The notes under the pieces are model-generated. The model saw nothing but the letters and a program-made list of their open reading frames with translations, had not been told where the DNA came from and made no database searches. The translations under genes and the position numbers were made by a program. From Clostridiales bacterium (GTDB lineage: Bacteria; Bacillota; Clostridia; Lachnospirales; Lachnospiraceae): a stretch of DNA of 64,000 bases. The DNA is taken from positions 1-64,000 of the forward strand of contig JAHZAT010000024.1 of the NCBI GenBank assembly GCA_019423795.1, given 5' to 3'. This document shows positions 8,727-17,349 of this stretch, in pieces (the stretch's first letter is position 1; the number at the start of each line of letters is the position of its first letter).

Positions 8727-9607
8727 GCCTTTTTCACCTTCTTCTTACGGTCCATACTGATGATCAGAATGATCAGGAATAAGACTGCTGTGATCATCTT
8801 CAAGTCTGTTGCTGGTAATCCTACTTCGATCGCAATTGCTACACATGCTTTGTAGATCACGGAACCAATGACAACTGCTGTAGTTGCTTTTAAAAGATTT
8901 CCTTTAAATACGTTTGTTCCGATAATAACGCTGGCAAGTCCGATAACGATCGTTCCTGTTCCCATGGAAATCTCGAAGAATCTCTGTTGCTGACACATCA
9001 CACTTCCGGCTAATGCAACTAATCCGTTTGAGATCGCAAGTCCTACGATCTTCACAAATCCACTGTCTTTTGCAAGAGATGTTACGATGGTTGCGTTATC
9101 TCCAACTGCTCTTAAGAGATATCCTGATTTTGTCTTTAAATATAAGTCTAATAATACTTTTGCAATGATCATAATGATGAAAATGATGATCACTGTCTTA
9201 TATGGTGCTAATGCTTCTGGGAAGATTCCGTTGATGAAGTCATTATCAAATACGGATTTGTAGTTAAATAATGGAACATTTGCGCTTCCACCTACAATTC
9301 TTAAATTTAATGTGTAAAGACCTGTCATAACAATGATCCCAGATAATAGGTCTCTGACTTTAAATTTTACATGAATGATTCCTGTGACCATTCCTGCAAT
9401 TGCTCCGGCTGCGGTTGCTGCAATAAGTGCCAGTAATGGGTTCTTTCCTGAGGAGAGCATGACGGTTGTCACTGCTGCTCCTAATGGGAAAGTACTGTCT
9501 ACGGACAAATCCGGAAAGTCTAATATTTTGTATGTGATATATACGCCAAGCGCCATGATCGCATAGATAAATCCCTGCTCAAATACGCCTATGATCAATT
9601 GTTCCAT
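8723..9607 (-). CDS. trpY: ABC importer permease, predicted tryptophan uptake
   Basis: Integral membrane permease of 294 residues with eight or more hydrophobic segments, of the branched-chain/sugar (BPD_transp_2) type found next to ABC_sub_bind-family binding proteins. Conserved charged and glycine-rich loops (DFPDLSVDSTFPLGAA near residue 35, LLRAVGDNATIVTSL near 165) match that family. It lies between the binding protein (about 20 bases upstream) and the ATPase, which it overlaps, so the three form one transcription unit. Confidence 0.9.
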   Translation of the reverse strand: MEQLIIGVFEQGFIYAIMALGVYITYKILDFPDLSVDSTFPLGAAVTTVMLSSGKNPLLALIAATAAGAIAGMVTGIIHVKFKVRDLLSGIIVMTGLYTLNLRIVGGSANVPLFNYKSVFDNDFINGIFPEALAPYKTVIIIFIIMIIAKVLLDLYLKTKSGYLLRAVGDNATIVTSLAKDSGFVKIVGLAISNGLVALAGSVMCQQQRFFEISMGTGTIVIGLASVIIGTNVFKGNLLKATTAVVIGSVIYKACVAIAIEVGLPATDLKMITAVLFLIILIISMDRKKKVKKA

Positions 9608-9626
9608 AATGTTTTACATCTCCTGA

Positions 9627-10649
9627 TTATTTTTCTGGTGTGCTGATCTTGTCAAATGTCTGTTTTGCCTGTTTTTTAACATCTTTGCTAATTGTCATGT
9701 TGATTTTTTTCGCTGCTGCTGTATTGATGATGACATCTCCATTGTTAAATGTTTCGAATTTCATATCTTTCGCTTTTTCTTCACCTTTTAAGACTTTAGC
9801 TGCCATCTTACCTGTCTGTTCTCCTAATTTCACGAAGTCGATTCCGACACAAGCAACGCATCCTAATTTTACCTGTTCTACTTCAGATCCGAACACTGGG
9901 ATATTTAATTTATTTGCTTTCTGAATATATGTTTGCATATTGCTGACTACTAAGTTATCAGTTAAGTTTGTGATGCAATCAACCTTCTTAAGTAAGCTGT
10001 CTGCTGCCATTGGCATATCTGCGGAAGCTGTGATTCCCTGTGTGATGATCTTGAATCCGTATTTGTCAGCTACTTTTTCATAAGCTTCTATTCCCGCTTT
10101 GGAATTTGCTTCATTTGTGCTGTAGAAGATTCCGACGTTTTTTGCTTTTGGCATCATCTGACGGATCAGTTTTAACTGTTTATCTGCAAGTACAAGATCG
10201 GAAGTTCCTGTGATATTTCCAACGTTCTTTCCATCTTTATCTACAAATCCTGCTTTTTTTGGTGATGTAACAGCTGTATAGATGACTGGTGTATCTGTAT
10301 CTTTTGCTGCGTTATATGCACTTTGTGCACTTGGTGTTGCGATTGCACAGATCATATCTAATTTCTTGGATGCATAATTTGATGCGATCTGATTATCTGT
10401 AGCTGTATCTGCCTGTGAGTTTTTATATGTAATCTTTAAGTTCTTTCCTTCTTTGATACCTTCGGATTCTAAACCTTTTAAAAATCCTTTGCGACAGTTA
10501 TCTAATGATCCGTGTTCAGCAAACTGGATGATTCCTAAGTTGTATGTCTTAGATGCGCTGTCATCTTTCTTACTTCCGCATCCAACCATCAAGGACATTG
10601 CCATGACTGCTGTTAATCCTGCTGCTAATACTTTCTTCATTGTTCTCAT
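9627..10649 (-). CDS. trpX: ABC importer substrate-binding lipoprotein, predicted tryptophan binding
   Basis: Secreted lipoprotein of 340 residues. A signal peptide ends in a lipobox with Cys at about residue 24 (LMVGC), and the mature part is an ABC_sub_bind (PF04392) two-lobed domain. It should capture substrate outside the membrane and hand it to the permease encoded next. AAAGGAG lies 8 bases before the ATG at 10649. A T-box leader with a tryptophan specifier precedes the gene, which fits the known T-box-controlled trpXYZ systems of Firmicutes. Confidence 0.92.
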   Translation of the reverse strand: MRTMKKVLAAGLTAVMAMSLMVGCGSKKDDSASKTYNLGIIQFAEHGSLDNCRKGFLKGLESEGIKEGKNLKITYKNSQADTATDNQIASNYASKKLDMICAIATPSAQSAYNAAKDTDTPVIYTAVTSPKKAGFVDKDGKNVGNITGTSDLVLADKQLKLIRQMMPKAKNVGIFYSTNEANSKAGIEAYEKVADKYGFKIITQGITASADMPMAADSLLKKVDCITNLTDNLVVSNMQTYIQKANKLNIPVFGSEVEQVKLGCVACVGIDFVKLGEQTGKMAAKVLKGEEKAKDMKFETFNNGDVIINTAAAKKINMTISKDVKKQAKQTFDKISTPEK

Positions 10650-10691
10650 AATTCATTCTCCTTTTGAATTCAAGTTGTACGTTTCTTCAAT

Positions 10692-10729
10692 AGAAAAAAA
10701 GAAAAGCCCCAAGCAAATATGCTTGAGGC
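10692..10729 (-). terminator. T-box leader terminator
   Basis: Hairpin GCCTCAAGC-ATAT-TTGCTTGGGGC (10706-10729) followed by a T-rich run TTTTCTTTTTTT. It competes with the antiterminator formed by the T-box bulge and the acceptor end of uncharged tRNA. Confidence 0.9.
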
Positions 10730-10968
10730 GAATTATCCGCGGTACCACTCAAATTGACACTAGCTGTGTCCACTTAAATCATATACTATCATATATGCCC
10801 ACTCTGGTAACGGGTCGGGTGCCCGGCGATTCCTACTTATTACTTTCAAAATCACCCTCGAAAGTCCATTCACCAGGGAAATCATACTGCAATCTCACCA
10901 CCTGCAGCTCTCTTTGAATCATTCTGATCCTGCTTACTACTCTTTCTCAACGGTTTCTTTTCTATTTG
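10692..10968 (-). promoter_or_regulatory. T-box riboswitch leader, tryptophan specifier
   Basis: Leader RNA that senses uncharged tRNA and controls the trpXYZ operon by antitermination. The hallmark T-box GTGGTACCGCGG is at 10738-10749 (minus). Stem I with AAGAGAGCTGCAGG and the specifier-loop context GAATGGACTTT is at about 10862-10872; the specifier codon reads UGG (10866-10868), which is Trp. A terminator hairpin follows. The T-box class is certain from the motif. Trp specificity rests on my placing of the specifier loop. Confidence 0.93.
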
Positions 10969-10974
10969 TCTAAA

Positions 10975-11003
10975 ATCATAATACTTTTATGGTTTGTTGT
11001 CAA
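10975..11003 (-). promoter_or_regulatory. Sigma-A promoter of the trpXYZ T-box operon
   Basis: Consensus -35 TTGACA (10998-11003) and -10 TATGAT (10975-10980) separated by 17 bases, placed so that transcription starts at the head of the T-box leader. Confidence 0.85.
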
Positions 11004-11006
11004 GCA

Positions 11007-11648
11007 CTATTTGTAAAAAGAATGTCCTTGGTAAGTAAACAATCTGGTCAGTGCCTCATCAAACCATGAAACATTTTTGGGATTTGCCATCGTTTTTTCT
11101 ACGAAATATAAGGCTCCTTCGGAATAGTCGATTCCATCTTCTAATGCTTTTTTTACACTTCTTTTTGTACTCTTTGTGATATGAACCGATTCATATCTTC
11201 CATCAGCTGTCGGTGAAAACTGGACTTTCCCATAAACTCTTTGAAACACAACGGCTTCGATCGAGTTTGGAAATTCTTTGCTCCTTACACGATTTAGAAT
11301 TACATTTGCTACGAGTATCTTGCTTTTTTCATCTTTATCGGTTGCTTCTGCTTCTACGATCCTCTCAAGGATCGATCGTTCTCTTTGTGTGACTACATGT
11401 TCTGTTTTTGGAATATAGACGGGTTTGTCTTTGATCTGCTGCTCTAGGTTCACTTTCGTCATAAGCTGTGCCTGCATCAGATACGCCCGTTGTTCTTCCA
11501 AAAGTCTTGTCTGCACCACTTGTTCTACTTTGGCATTGGTTTTGGCTGGTAATCGTAAGAATTCTCCTGCGAATACATTTTGTCCAAAGCCACAAATGCC
11601 GATGGAACATAAGATGGCTGCGATTTCTATTTTCTTCTTCAATGTCAC
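11007..11648 (-). CDS. SleB-like spore cortex/cell wall hydrolase
   Basis: Secreted peptidoglycan hydrolase of 213 residues: a signal peptide (about 1-27, ending FAG), a short helical linker, and a C-terminal Hydrolase_2 (SleB/CwlJ) domain from about residue 90. Family hallmarks are RIVEAEA with the catalytic Glu, the ANVILNRVRS helix, and the QFSP/GRY segment. The family degrades cortex muramic-lactam peptidoglycan during germination, although vegetative members exist. It lacks the N-terminal peptidoglycan-binding domain of classical SleB. It is monocistronic, between the T-box promoter and a long intergenic gap. Confidence 0.88.
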   Translation of the reverse strand: MTLKKKIEIAAILCSIGICGFGQNVFAGEFLRLPAKTNAKVEQVVQTRLLEEQRAYLMQAQLMTKVNLEQQIKDKPVYIPKTEHVVTQRERSILERIVEAEATDKDEKSKILVANVILNRVRSKEFPNSIEAVVFQRVYGKVQFSPTADGRYESVHITKSTKRSVKKALEDGIDYSEGALYFVEKTMANPKNVSWFDEALTRLFTYQGHSFYK

Positions 11649-11983
11649 ATACGCTCCTTTAAGAAAGAGTATATGCAGTTATTTTTTGATTATTCATGAA
11701 TTTTCATATCTACAACCTTTCCACTACCACTTTACATCTTTTCTTGCAAAATGCAATTCCATATGCAAGGATATCATTCCGCCCTTCATTGCGGAGTTTT
11801 TCGCCGTAACGGCGGTCGTGAATCTGGTTCATCACTTCATCTTAAGCACCTCACATTTCTTCCAATTAACAGTCAATATAAAATAACCATTTATATAAAA
11901 AGTAAAAACACCACTTCCCTGATAAATCAATTATATCAGAAAAATGGTGTTTTCATCTACTTATTAAAACTTATTCCATCCAA
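11649..11983. other. Intergenic gap between the SleB-like gene and nagB
   Basis: About 335 bases without a credible gene. It contains the upstream region of the SleB-like gene, two small GC-rich hairpins at about 11778-11818 (CCGC-CCTTCATT-GCGG followed by AGTTTTT, and CGCCG-TAA-CGGCG), and the nagB terminator. The first hairpin plus T-run could terminate plus-strand transcription. Nothing else stands out. Confidence 0.6.
11904..11958 (-). terminator. Terminator downstream of nagB
   Basis: Nested hairpin on the minus strand: outer AACACCA/TGGTGTT and inner CTGATA/TATCAG stems, followed by TTTACTTTTT. It lies about 26 bases past the nagB stop codon and ends the nanE-rpiR-nagB unit. Confidence 0.8.
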
Positions 11984-12712
11984 TTATTTCATTAATGACA
12001 TAGCAGCTTCATCAGCTACGATTGTTACGTCTGGATGTAATCTTAAGATTGTTCCTGGTACTTTTGGAGAGATTGGTCCGCAGATTGTGTCTTTTAATGC
12101 CTGTGCTTTGTCTTCTCCGCTGACTACAACTAAGATTTTCTTCGCACGCATGATTGTTCCGATTCCCATGCTGTATGCCTGTTTTGGTACATCATCTGCT
12201 GATTCGAAGAATCGTTTGTTGGCTTCAATTGTGCTTTCTTTTAAATCCACACAGTGTGTTGGCTCTACAAAGCTGTCTCCTGGTTCGTTAAATCCGATAT
12301 GTCCATTTCTTCCTAATCCAAGAAGCTGAAGATCAACTGTTCCTAAAGACTGTACTAATGCTTCATAACGTGCCGCTTCTTCTTCGCTGTCTAAGTTTGT
12401 TCCATCTGGTAAATGTGTATTTTCTGGTTTGATATTTACTTTGTCAAACAGATTGTCATGCATGAAGTAGTAGTAGCTCTGTTTGTTTTCTTTTGGTAAT
12501 CCTTTATATTCATCTAAGTTTACTGTTGTAACTTCAGAAAAATCTAATTCTCCTGCTTCATATTTTTTTACTAATTCTTCGTATGTTCCGATTGGTGAAG
12601 ATCCTGTTGCAAGTCCTAACATGCAATCTGGTTTTAATGTTACGACAGATGCAATAATGTTTGCTGCCTGTTTGCTCATGTCTTCATAAGTTTTTGTTTC
12701 GATAATTCTCAT
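11984..12712 (-). CDS. nagB: Glucosamine-6-phosphate deaminase
   Basis: Converts glucosamine 6-phosphate to fructose 6-phosphate and ammonia, the last dedicated step of amino-sugar catabolism. The 242-residue protein shows the family motifs LDEY (about residue 67), the substrate/catalytic segment GRNGHIGFNEPG (about 130-141) and C-terminal VADEAA. ATG overlaps the stop of the rpiR gene (ATGA) with AAAGGAG just upstream. With nanE two genes upstream, the operon handles N-acetylmannosamine/sialic-acid derived sugars. No nagA deacetylase is present in the window. Confidence 0.96.
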   Translation of the reverse strand: MRIIETKTYEDMSKQAANIIASVVTLKPDCMLGLATGSSPIGTYEELVKKYEAGELDFSEVTTVNLDEYKGLPKENKQSYYYFMHDNLFDKVNIKPENTHLPDGTNLDSEEEAARYEALVQSLGTVDLQLLGLGRNGHIGFNEPGDSFVEPTHCVDLKESTIEANKRFFESADDVPKQAYSMGIGTIMRAKKILVVVSGEDKAQALKDTICGPISPKVPGTILRLHPDVTIVADEAAMSLMK

Positions 12713-13530
12713 TTTCTTTCTCCTTTTAATGCTCGCACAGTATCATCGTGCATAGTTTCTTTTTTCTTTTTATCGTGTTCTAAGTAGTAGGAATATATCA
12801 GGTCTAACATGATCAGTATTGGAAACTGAGGTGAGATAACATTTCCATGATCTAAGTATTTTCTTGATGCAATCAAGACTAACTCATCACAGATATTTTC
12901 ATAATCATCTCTATTCTTTCCTGTGATCAAAATGGTGTCGGCTCCTCTTTTTTTTGATTCTTCGAGTAAATAAAATACATCTTCACTTTCTCCACTGATA
13001 CTGATTCCAATCACAAGACAGCCTTCTTTTTGGAATACTGCCTGCATTCTCATCAAATCTGGATCTTGAATGGAATTGATATCTACTCCAATCCTCATAA
13101 ATCTTAAGCGCATTTCTCTTGCAGCAAGGCCGGAACTTCCTTTTCCGCAGACAAATACTCTCCTTGCCTGTCCTAATTTCTCACAGATCCTTAGGATCTG
13201 TGCTTCGTCCATCAGGCTGTATGTCTTATTTAACAGTTCCTGGTAAGTGTTTAGAACCTGCCTTGTGTGTCCCGTGAGTTCTTTATTTTTCTCCTCAAAT
13301 GTTTCCTCATATTGATAAATGAACTCACGGTATCCCCGATATCCGCATTTCTTTGCGAATCTCGATAAGGATGCTTCTGACACAAATAATCTTTTGGCAA
13401 TCTCTTTGGCCGAAAAATCAACTTTCTTCTGATTCTTCATAAAGAAATCTGCAATTGTTCTTTCCAGTGCTGTAAAATTTTCATAATTGGATTCAATGAT
13501 CGGTATCACTGATTTTACATAATAGTCCAT
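12709..13530 (-). CDS. MurR/RpiR-family transcriptional regulator
   Basis: Sugar-phosphate responsive regulator, 273 residues: N-terminal HTH_6 domain (about 1-80, with FSAKEIAKRLFVSEASLSRF) and C-terminal SIS domain (about 110-250, with VFVCGKGSSGLAAREM) that binds phosphosugars. Its place between nanE and nagB points to control of amino-sugar or sialic-acid use, probably with GlcNAc-6-P or ManNAc-6-P as ligand (inference). It starts 18 bases after the nanE stop codon and overlaps nagB by 4 bases. Confidence 0.93.
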   Translation of the reverse strand: MDYYVKSVIPIIESNYENFTALERTIADFFMKNQKKVDFSAKEIAKRLFVSEASLSRFAKKCGYRGYREFIYQYEETFEEKNKELTGHTRQVLNTYQELLNKTYSLMDEAQILRICEKLGQARRVFVCGKGSSGLAAREMRLRFMRIGVDINSIQDPDLMRMQAVFQKEGCLVIGISISGESEDVFYLLEESKKRGADTILITGKNRDDYENICDELVLIASRKYLDHGNVISPQFPILIMLDLIYSYYLEHDKKKKETMHDDTVRALKGERK

Positions 13531-13548
13531 CGTATTGATCCTTTTTAT

Positions 13549-14235
13549 CTATTTGATCGCATCTGCAAATGTCTTTGTGATCAGCTGTGGTCTTGTAATT
13601 GCTGATCCTACAACTGCACAGTATGCTCCTAACTCTAACACTCTCTTTAATTTCTCTGGTGTGTTGATATTTCCTTCTGCAATGACTGGATGTTTTACTT
13701 TGGAAATGATGGTTCTTAAGATTTCAAAATCATTTTCATCAATCTTAAGATTTTTACTTTGTTTCGTATATCCAACCATGGTTGTTCCAATAAAATCAAA
13801 TCCTAATTCATCTGCATGTAGTGCTTCTTCAATGGTTGAGCAGTCTGCCATTAACAGCTGGTCTGGATATTTTTCTTTGATCTGATGGAAAAATTTATCT
13901 AATGTCTGTCCGTTTGGACGACTGGAAATCGTTGCATCTAATGCGATGATCTCTGGTTTTGCTTCCATTAGTTCATTGACCTCTTTGATCGTTGGTGTAA
14001 TATAAATCTCACAGTCATCGTAATTTCTCTTGATGATCCCGATCACTGGAAGATCTACCTGTGTTTTGATCTCTTTGATATCTTCTGGTGTATTTGCACG
14101 GATTCCTGATGCTCCGCCCTGTTTTGCAGCAAGTGCCATTCTTCCCATAATGAAAGAAGAGTGCAGGGGTTCATCTGGCAATGCCTGACATGATACGATC
14201 AGTTTTCCTTTTAAATTCTCAATTCTTGGATTCAT
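13549..14235 (-). CDS. nanE: N-acetylmannosamine-6-phosphate 2-epimerase
   Basis: TIM-barrel epimerase interconverting N-acetylmannosamine 6-phosphate and N-acetylglucosamine 6-phosphate in sialic-acid catabolism. Conserved segments are LIVSCQALPDEPL at the N-terminus, GASGIRAN, LPVIGIIKR and IAEGNINTPEK. I place the start at the ATG at 14235, giving 228 residues (normal for NanE), because GGGAG lies 8 bases upstream. A longer frame from 14334 adds residues not typical of the family and overlaps the promoter. First gene of the nanE-rpiR-nagB operon; no nanA or nanK is seen here. Confidence 0.94.
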   Translation of the reverse strand: MNPRIENLKGKLIVSCQALPDEPLHSSFIMGRMALAAKQGGASGIRANTPEDIKEIKTQVDLPVIGIIKRNYDDCEIYITPTIKEVNELMEAKPEIIALDATISSRPNGQTLDKFFHQIKEKYPDQLLMADCSTIEEALHADELGFDFIGTTMVGYTKQSKNLKIDENDFEILRTIISKVKHPVIAEGNINTPEKLKRVLELGAYCAVVGSAITRPQLITKTFADAIK

Positions 14236-14275
14236 TTTAATTTCTCCCTTACGTGCTTTCGCTTTCAATACTTTT

Positions 14276-14303
14276 AGTATATCCATTTTAAAATTAATTT
14301 CAA
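14276..14303 (-). promoter_or_regulatory. Probable promoter of nanE-rpiR-nagB
   Basis: TTGAAA (14298-14303) and TATACT (14276-14281) with a 16-base spacer, about 40 bases before the chosen nanE start. An A/T-rich partial dyad (TTGAAATTAATTTTAAAA) lies within it and could be an RpiR site, but this is only suggestive. Confidence 0.5.
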
Positions 14304-14437
14304 GTTCTATTGATAATTTTGAAAGTTCTTTCATAGCTAGCTTAAAAACTTCCTTTTTTTACTGTTTTTCTTGTTATTTCTGCAATTCCTTTCAAGAATT
14401 TCTCCATTTTCTGAAAGAAATGAATTTTTCTATAAAC

Positions 14438-14478
14438 TAAAAAAGAAGCTGCAAGATTCCTCTCACAACTTCTCTGAT
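14438..14478 (-). terminator. rnpB terminator
   Basis: Hairpin AGAAGTTGTGA...TTGCAGCTTCT (with G-U pairs) followed by TTTTTT on the minus strand, about 15 bases beyond the end of the RNase P RNA. Confidence 0.75.
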
Positions 14479-14491
14479 ATTTCTCTTATAA

Positions 14492-14842
14492 CGCTTAGCC
14501 AGACGATAAGCCGGGTTATGTCGTTGAATGGTCATCTATCTCGACTTACTGTTACCAGCAAGCTCCAGCGACCCACCTGAAAACAGATCGGGCCAATCTA
14601 TCGTTTTCATCTCGGTCTTGCTTCGGATGAGGTTTACATATGCCCTGCCTGTTACCAGCCAGGCGGTAAGCTCTTACCTTACCATTTCACCCTTACCACT
14701 TATGTGGCGGTATATTTCTGTTGCACTAGCTTGAGGGTTGCCCCTACCGGACGTTATCCGGCATCCTGCCCTGTGAAGCCCGGACTTTCCTCACCGTTTC
14801 CCTTTCGTCTGAAACGGCGCGACCATTTGTCCGACTAAGCGC
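14492..14842 (-). ncRNA. rnpB: RNase P RNA
   Basis: Catalytic RNA of ribonuclease P, which matures tRNA 5' ends. The minus strand carries the universal GAGGAAAGTCCGGGC near the 5' end and the complementary closing helix: the 5' end GGCGCTTAG-TCGG pairs with the 3' region CGTCTGGCTAAGCG. ACAGGGCAGG-type P-helices and several tetraloops are visible. Length is about 350 nt. The layout looks like the ancestral type A form rather than Bacillus type B, but I have not folded it. Exact ends are approximate. Confidence 0.95.
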
Positions 14843-14847
14843 CAATT

Positions 14848-14876
14848 ATTATATCACATCTTACACGTCAAAGCAA
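14848..14876 (-). promoter_or_regulatory. rnpB promoter inside the upstream coding region
   Basis: TTGCTT (14871-14876), 17-base spacer, TATAAT (14848-14853), with the RNA beginning about 7 bases later. The -35 lies inside the last codons of the TGS/kinase gene. Confidence 0.7.
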
Positions 14877-16516
14877 CTACCACCGATAAATTCTCTTAAA
14901 AGAGACGTCTTTGGAATTGCTTCGCTTGGAATATTTAAGAAATATTCTAAAAATTTTAATAGTCTTTTTGCTTCCTGGTACTCAGGACAATCTTTTGGAA
15001 CTGCAAAAAGCAAAGGTTCCGCATATTGTTTCAGTACCGCGATCTCATAGACTTGTGCAGAATTAAACATGACATCTGCTTCTTCCTGATATGGGAAGAT
15101 ATTGTCTTCTTCTCCCTTTCTTACGGAATCCCATCTGGAGATGGTCTCTCTGGCATCATTTCCTCTTGTCATCGCGTCTCTTACAATTCTTCGCAATAAT
15201 CTTCCATCGGAACTTGGTATTCTGTTATGTTCATCCAAATTGATCTGATTTAATGCACTGACATAGATTCTGTATTTTGCATCTTCTGGAATCTCGTTTG
15301 TGAGAGTTCCATTTAATCCATGAATTCCTTCCATAACGAGAACATCTTTTTGTCCAATCTTTAATTTGTGTCCATGATACTCTCTTTTTCCAGTAACAAA
15401 ATTGTAACTTGGAACATCTACTTCTTCGCCATTTAACAGCTGATTGATATGTTTTGTCAGAAGATTTACATCTAATGATGCAATTGTTTCAAAGTTATAA
15501 TTTCCATTTTCATCTCTTGGTGAAAGTTCTCTGTCTAAGAAATAATCATCCATAGAAACTGGATGCGGTGTTAAGCCTGCAATCTCTAACTGAATAGACA
15601 GTCTGTGTGAAAATGTTGTTTTTCCTGAGGATGAAGGCCCTGCGATCAAAATGATCCGTTTGTTCTTGCTTACAATCTCATCTGAGATATCTGCAAGAAG
15701 CTTCTCCTGTAAACCTTCCTGTAATAAGATCAGGTGGTTAATATTGCCATATGTGATCTCGTCATTTAAAGCTCCAACAGTATCGACTCCCATTGTCTTT
15801 GTCCACTCTCTGGATCGCTGCATCACATGGAAGAGCTTTGGCTGCGGAGTAAACGGCACAATTTCTTCTGTCTGCTTCCGCTTTGGAATCTGAAGCACAA
15901 CACCATGCTGATATACTGAAACTAAAAATGTAGGAATGTACCCTGTTGATGGTGCCATATATCCGTAAAAATAATTATCATATCCATCCATAGAATAAAT
16001 ATTTGTCTTTGATTCTCTGCGGAATTTAAACAATTCTCTCTTGCCTTTAAGTCCAACACTGTCAAAATATCTTGATGCCTGATCGGTATCTAATGATCTT
16101 TTTGTAATCGGTAAATCTGACTCGTACAACTGCTCCATACGTTTTTGAATAGAATGTGCAAATTTATCATCTACTATCCGCTCCATGGAAGAGAAATCAC
16201 AAAAGATACTGTTTCCAATAGAATAATCAATTGCTATCTTCGTGCTTTCACCTTTTCCAAGAAGATCTTCACATGCCTTTAAAAATATAAAAGTCGCCGT
16301 ACGTTTATACGCCATATATCCTGCTTGTTCTTTCAATGTAACAAAACGTACATGACAGTCTTTTTTGATCTCTGTAAATAACTCTGTTAGTTTCCCATCC
16401 ATGTAAGCGAGAAGGATCACTGGTTCCTCTTTTTTTTGCAGCTGTTTCGCAAGCTGTTCAAGTGTTGTTCCTTCTTCTACTTCATAAATAGACTGACCTG
16501 CTGTAACTTTGATCAT
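14861..16516 (-). CDS. TGS-domain uridine/phosphoribulokinase-like nucleoside kinase
   Basis: 551-residue fusion: an N-terminal TGS domain (about 1-60), a region similar to the second additional domain of threonyl-tRNA synthetase (about 60-250), and a C-terminal uridine kinase/phosphoribulokinase P-loop domain (Walker A GPSSSGKTT at about 289-297; later MEGIHGLNG). Proteins with this architecture occur in Clostridia and Bacteroidetes and are annotated as nucleoside kinases. The substrate and the role of the tRNA-synthetase-like front are not established. It stands alone with a promoter for rnpB in its tail. Confidence 0.85.
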   Translation of the reverse strand: MIKVTAGQSIYEVEEGTTLEQLAKQLQKKEEPVILLAYMDGKLTELFTEIKKDCHVRFVTLKEQAGYMAYKRTATFIFLKACEDLLGKGESTKIAIDYSIGNSIFCDFSSMERIVDDKFAHSIQKRMEQLYESDLPITKRSLDTDQASRYFDSVGLKGKRELFKFRRESKTNIYSMDGYDNYFYGYMAPSTGYIPTFLVSVYQHGVVLQIPKRKQTEEIVPFTPQPKLFHVMQRSREWTKTMGVDTVGALNDEITYGNINHLILLQEGLQEKLLADISDEIVSKNKRIILIAGPSSSGKTTFSHRLSIQLEIAGLTPHPVSMDDYFLDRELSPRDENGNYNFETIASLDVNLLTKHINQLLNGEEVDVPSYNFVTGKREYHGHKLKIGQKDVLVMEGIHGLNGTLTNEIPEDAKYRIYVSALNQINLDEHNRIPSSDGRLLRRIVRDAMTRGNDARETISRWDSVRKGEEDNIFPYQEEADVMFNSAQVYEIAVLKQYAEPLLFAVPKDCPEYQEAKRLLKFLEYFLNIPSEAIPKTSLLREFIGGSCFDV

Positions 16517-16557
16517 ATACCATCACTTCTTTCTTTTTCATCAATAAACAAATTTAT

Positions 16558-17349
16558 TTAAAAAACTTTATATGGACTTCCTGCTTTATATGTAATCACT
16601 TCCAGATTTTCTGTCTGATCACAAAGGAATTGTTTCATATCATCAATAAATACATGTTCTAATCCATAATGTCCTGCATCGATCACGCACATTCCCATAT
16701 CTATAGCATCAAGACCTTCATGATGTCCGATATCTCCAGTTAAAAATACATCAGCACCTGTCTGCTTAGCTGTGCTTATCATACTTCTTCCTGATCCTGG
16801 AACGATCGCGATCTTTGAAATCTTCGTATTTGAATCACCAAATACCATAACACTTTCTAATGAAAATGCTTCTTTGACTTTCTTTGCGTACTCTCCAACA
16901 GTCACATCTCCTTCGATGTATGCTGTGATACCGATTCCTTTTCCCTGTGCCTTTTCATTACCAGATGCACTATCTTCTACAGGTCCACATAGATTATTAA
17001 GTCCCAGACGTTCTACCATACGGTCTCCCATTCTGCATACATCATAACAAGTATGCATTCCATAAGCACAGATTCCATGACTGATCAGCTTCAAAAGTTT
17101 ATTCTGAAGAAAATCATCACTGGTACATCTGCTGATCTTTGAAAAGATCACGGGATGGTGTGCAAGGATAAAATCTACCTGCTCTTTGATCGCATATTCT
17201 ACCACTTCATTTGTAATATCCAGAACAACTAAAACTTTTTTAATCTCTTTTTCTTTATCTCCAACAAGAAATCCTGGATTATCCCAGCTTTCTGCTGTCT
17301 CTAATGGTACTTCCATCTCTAAAAGGTCGATCAGTTTTCTACAATTCAT
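16558..17349 (-). CDS. Nif3-like dinuclear metal centre protein
   Basis: NIF3/DUF34 family protein, hexameric with a two-metal site; GTP cyclohydrolase I type 2-like, function unresolved. Metal-ligand motifs are visible: LAHHPVIF (about residue 64), GMHTCYD, TGDIGHHEGLDA and DAGHYGLEH near the C-terminus. The start is taken at the ATG at 17349 (MNCRKLIDLLE), which matches the family N-terminus; GGAGG lies 12 bases upstream, so the longer frame from 17379 is possible. It overlaps the end of trmK by 11 bases. The trmK-nif3 pairing is conserved in Firmicutes. Confidence 0.9.
   Translation of the reverse strand: MNCRKLIDLLEMEVPLETAESWDNPGFLVGDKEKEIKKVLVVLDITNEVVEYAIKEQVDFILAHHPVIFSKISRCTSDDFLQNKLLKLISHGICAYGMHTCYDVCRMGDRMVERLGLNNLCGPVEDSASGNEKAQGKGIGITAYIEGDVTVGEYAKKVKEAFSLESVMVFGDSNTKISKIAIVPGSGRSMISTAKQTGADVFLTGDIGHHEGLDAIDMGMCVIDAGHYGLEHVFIDDMKQFLCDQTENLEVITYKAGSPYKVF

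Noticed and set aside
11650..11710. Sigma-G promoter for the SleB-like gene
   Set aside because: A CATATACT element and an upstream GAATA occur, but the spacing (15) is too short for the sigma-G consensus.
14236..14334. 33-codon N-terminal extension of nanE
   Set aside because: The extension covers the promoter, is not typical of NanE, and the internal ATG at 14235 has the ribosome-binding site.
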